Part shown: one piece after another, positions 61,997 through 64,000 of the stretch | How positions within the stretch are numbered: the first letter of the stretch is position 1 | Layout of the letters: every line of letters starts with the position of its first letter | Origin: Opitutaceae bacterium | GTDB lineage: Bacteria; Verrucomicrobiota; Verrucomicrobiia; Opitutales; Opitutaceae | DNA: 64,000 nucleotides | Direction: 5' to 3' | Assembly (NCBI GenBank): GCA_015075305.1 | Contig: JABTUS010000008.1 | Span: forward strand, 62,001-126,000 | Translations under genes and position numbers: made by a program | The notes under the pieces: model-generated | Seen by the model: the letters and a program-made list of their open reading frames with translations, nothing else | What the model was told of the DNA's origin: nothing | Database searches by the model: none

Positions 61997-63453
61997 GCGG
62001 ATTCCTTCAACACCTGAACGTGTGCATCCGCCTGCATTTTCGGAATCGCATGGCGCTGATCTACGGCTACCTGTTTCCGCTTGTTTTCCTGCTGGCATTC
62101 TGGGTTCTCTATCGGCACGAGAAGATTCCCCTGCTTCATCACATGGGCGAACTGCTGACTGTGAGTGTGCTGGGCGGGGCGTGCTTCGGACTGCCGACCA
62201 CACTGGTCAGCGAACGTGAGCGTGGGGTCTGGAAGCGGTATCGCCTGGCTCCGATGTCGACGGGGCTTTTTGTGGCAAGCACGGTCCTTGCGCGATTCGT
62301 GATCATTGCAACAGCCGGGCTGGTGCAGCTTGGCGCGGCGCTCGCCGTGGGCATGACCGCGCCGGGGCACCCGCTGGCCCTGGCCGTGGTGTTTTCCTGC
62401 GTGACGCTCTCGTTCATCGGGCTGGGTCTGGTGCTTGCGATGATGGCCGACACCGTTCCCGCGGTTCAGGCGCTGGGACAGTGCATCTTTCTGCCGATGC
62501 TCATCATTGGTGGTGTTGCGGTGCAGCTTGTGAGTCTGCCGGAATGGGCGCAGCACCTCTCCGCATTTTTCCCCGGACGTTATGCGGTGGGAGCGATCCA
62601 GCAGTGCGTGACCGGTGGCGGTTTTTCAGCCGTCGGTTTTTCCCTGATCGTCCTCACGCTGATGGGCGTGGCCGGATTTCTAACTGGTGCGAAGCTCTTC
62701 CGCTGGGACACCCAGCAGCGCTTTTCGCGGATGCCTGGAAAGTCATGGCTGCTCGTTCCGCTGGCTGCGTGGATGGCTTCGGGTGCGCTTGCGGAATGGA
62801 AGGGTGTGGCTGTTCTGTCAAAGGACGGGCCGGACACGGCGTCCGACGTGGTCCGAAAGCCGGAGCCGGCATCAACACCCGCGCCGGCGCCGGTCCCGGT
62901 CCCGACGCTCGCGCCGAGCCCGATCCCCATGCCCACACCCACACCTTCGCCCACGCCACGTCCAACTCCGAAGCCAGTGTGGGCCTCGATCACCCCGGAG
63001 CAGACAGCCGGGCTCGATTTCAACGTGCCGCCGGACCGCGGAGTTGTCGCGCCATTTGCCGCAAGCGACGAGCAGCCTGATGACTACTCGGCGCCGGAGA
63101 TTGAGGCGGTGCGACGCAACATCGCGACCTGGAAACCTGGTCTGGTTCCGGACGAGATTCAGGCGATTCGAAACTATCTCTACATTGCCGCGGTTCCCGA
63201 TGCGATCCAGATGCCCGTTGAGCGTTATGTTCCGGTCGTTGTATTCGAGTTCCTCTCGGAAACGTATCCGAAGGACGAGCTCATCAAGATCCTCACCTGG
63301 ATAGCGCTGCATCCGGACGAAGGCACGGTCATGTCAGGTGTGAGTGACATTGGAATTTCAGGAACCGTGGGCGACACTTGGGTCGTGCGGGAGCGGGCGT
63401 ATCTTTACGCGATCAAGTTCATCGCGCGTTTGACCGGGAGAACGACCGACTAG
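61993..63453 (+). CDS. ABC-2-type permease with proline-rich linker and extra C-terminal domain
   Basis: A 486-residue protein. Residues 1-255 form an ABC-2 permease with six helices (MALIYGYLFPLVFLLAFWVL, VSVLGGACFGLPTTLVSERE, AVVFSCVTLSFIGLGLVLAM, FSLIVLTLMGVAGFLTGAK). A seventh hydrophobic stretch (SWLLVPLAAWMASGALAEW) follows. Then comes a proline-rich linker (about 292-332; PTPTPSPTPRPTPKP) and a soluble domain of about 150 residues with EIEAVRRNIATWKPGLVP, EIQAIRNYLYIAAVPDAI and ETYPKDELIKILTWIALHP. Such a tail is not a standard part of ABC-2 permeases. Its cargo is unknown. It is coupled to the ATPase gene in front. Confidence 0.85.
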   Translation: MSGFLQHLNVCIRLHFRNRMALIYGYLFPLVFLLAFWVLYRHEKIPLLHHMGELLTVSVLGGACFGLPTTLVSERERGVWKRYRLAPMSTGLFVASTVLARFVIIATAGLVQLGAALAVGMTAPGHPLALAVVFSCVTLSFIGLGLVLAMMADTVPAVQALGQCIFLPMLIIGGVAVQLVSLPEWAQHLSAFFPGRYAVGAIQQCVTGGGFSAVGFSLIVLTLMGVAGFLTGAKLFRWDTQQRFSRMPGKSWLLVPLAAWMASGALAEWKGVAVLSKDGPDTASDVVRKPEPASTPAPAPVPVPTLAPSPIPMPTPTPSPTPRPTPKPVWASITPEQTAGLDFNVPPDRGVVAPFAASDEQPDDYSAPEIEAVRRNIATWKPGLVPDEIQAIRNYLYIAAVPDAIQMPVERYVPVVVFEFLSETYPKDELIKILTWIALHPDEGTVMSGVSDIGISGTVGDTWVVRERAYLYAIKFIARLTGRTTD

Positions 63454-63486
63454 CGTGCGGTCGGACGCGGTCGGCCTGGAAAATTC

Positions 63487-64000
63487 ATGAAGTCACCTTC
63501 CTTTCGTCTGGTCAGAATGGTACTGTTTGTCCTGTTTGTGATGGCGCTGGTGTGCGCGCCCTTTGTGATCTGGGGGGAGGATTTTGTGATGCCGCTGCTC
63601 AATGCACAGGAGCACAGGGTGGAGTGGCTGGTGGCGATTGCGATCATCCTGCTTGCGGCGGATTCGGTGGCTCCCGTGCCGGCGACGCTCGTCATCATGT
63701 TTCTGGCCGCGAAGGCGGGGACGATCGCCGGCATTGTTGGCGGCACCCTGGGCATGACAGCGGGCGTGCTGGCCGCCGGCTGGTTCGGCCGCGTTGCCGT
63801 GGGCCGCATTGCGCCGCGCTTTTTTCCCGACCAGGAGCTCGTTCGCCTGCGCGAGGCATTGCAGACCAGGCTTGCGCTCACGCTTGCGTGTCTTCGCAGC
63901 GTGCCGGTGCTGGCTGAGACGTCGGTCATCGTGGCTGCGGCCATGGGCATTCCACTGAAACGGATCGTGCTGCTCACGCTGCTGCCGAACCTCGCGGTGT
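63487..64000 (+). CDS. VTT/DedA-type membrane protein, N-terminal part (cut by window end)
   Basis: About 171 codons are visible before the window ends. Helices include LVRMVLFVLFVMALVCAPFV, LVAIAIILLAADSVAPVPAT, GIVGGTLGMTAGVLAAGWFG and LALTLACLRSVPVLAETSVI. The phrase SVAPVPAT and the G-x-x-x-G-rich middle with R-SVPVLAE correspond to the SNARE-associated/VTT fold (DedA, TVP38), thought to move lipids. The start ATG at 63487 follows the permease gene by 33 bp, so it is likely in the same transcript. Confidence 0.75.
   Translation, partial: MKSPSFRLVRMVLFVLFVMALVCAPFVIWGEDFVMPLLNAQEHRVEWLVAIAIILLAADSVAPVPATLVIMFLAAKAGTIAGIVGGTLGMTAGVLAAGWFGRVAVGRIAPRFFPDQELVRLREALQTRLALTLACLRSVPVLAETSVIVAAAMGIPLKRIVLLTLLPNLAV

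Overview
The window reads as a chromosomal segment of a high-GC Gram-negative bacterium, most likely Verrucomicrobiota (Opitutales-like). The main pointers are the planctomycete/verrucomicrobial set of DUF1549/DUF1553 haem proteins, a DUF1501 partner and a DUF2231/cytochrome protein (54.7-61.1 kb), outer-membrane porins and a caa3-type oxidase. The taxon is inferred from gene content only; there is no rRNA here.

Layout. (1) 1-1.6 kb: the start of a probable glycoside-hydrolase-like gene (minus, cut by the window edge), divergent from an SDR dehydrogenase. (2) 1.69-7.2 kb: a mobile-element graveyard. It holds an intact IS630-family element with 23-bp inverted repeats and a TA duplication, a short ISL3-like relic, a decayed IS4-family element whose two ends and 11-bp target duplication are still visible and which carries a broken DUF6788-like passenger, and a primase-like relic. 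(3) 7.2-14.8 kb: a minus-strand operon of a small TPR-like exported protein, a 2077-residue exported Rhs/YD-repeat protein with a variable C-terminal toxin-like domain, and two small genes coupled by 4-nt stop/start overlaps, the second SseB-like. This looks like a polymorphic toxin with its immunity genes. (4) 15.1-18.5 kb: a defence/addiction islet between two 41-bp direct repeats, with a HipA-type kinase (YjjJ-like), a tyrosine-recombinase relic and a HicBA pair, followed by the tail of a broken helical-repeat gene.

(5) 18.5-25.8 kb: conserved housekeeping genes: queA, tRNA-Thr(CGU), a LON-substrate-binding-domain protein, dnaK-groES-groEL and a metallo-beta-lactamase-fold hydrolase. (6) 25.9-33.0 kb: a sulfate assimilation cluster in transport-to-product order: Rrf2 regulator, OprP-like porin, sulfate-binding protein, CysT, CysW, CysA and CysK. 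(7) 33.0-38.5 kb (minus): a caa3-type cytochrome c oxidase operon (subunit II with fused cytochrome c, I, III, IV, CtaG). (8) 38.6-44.7 kb: a surface-glycan cluster with a glycosyltransferase, HAD-type sugar bisphosphatase, two epimerases, a C-methyltransferase and a sugar-1-phosphate guanylyltransferase, consistent with a modified GDP-heptose or deoxysugar. (9) 45.0-45.7 kb: a VapBC-like pair.

(10) 46.2-52 kb: a DUF2911 protein, then a minus-strand set of porin-like protein, cupredoxin-like exported protein and hybrid sensor kinase. (11) 52.4-61.1 kb: a tandem alpha/beta-hydrolase protein divergent from the DUF1553/DUF1501/DUF2231 haem-protein module. (12) 61.1-64 kb: an ABC exporter whose permease carries an unusual proline-rich linker and extra C-terminal domain, then a VTT/DedA-type membrane protein cut by the window end.

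The most interesting accessory content is the Rhs toxin-immunity operon, the direct-repeat-bounded islet, the recurrent motif that served as target for the IS4 element, the ABC permease fusion, and a cluster of TGTGAC/GTCACA boxes upstream of dnaK where no CIRCE element is seen.
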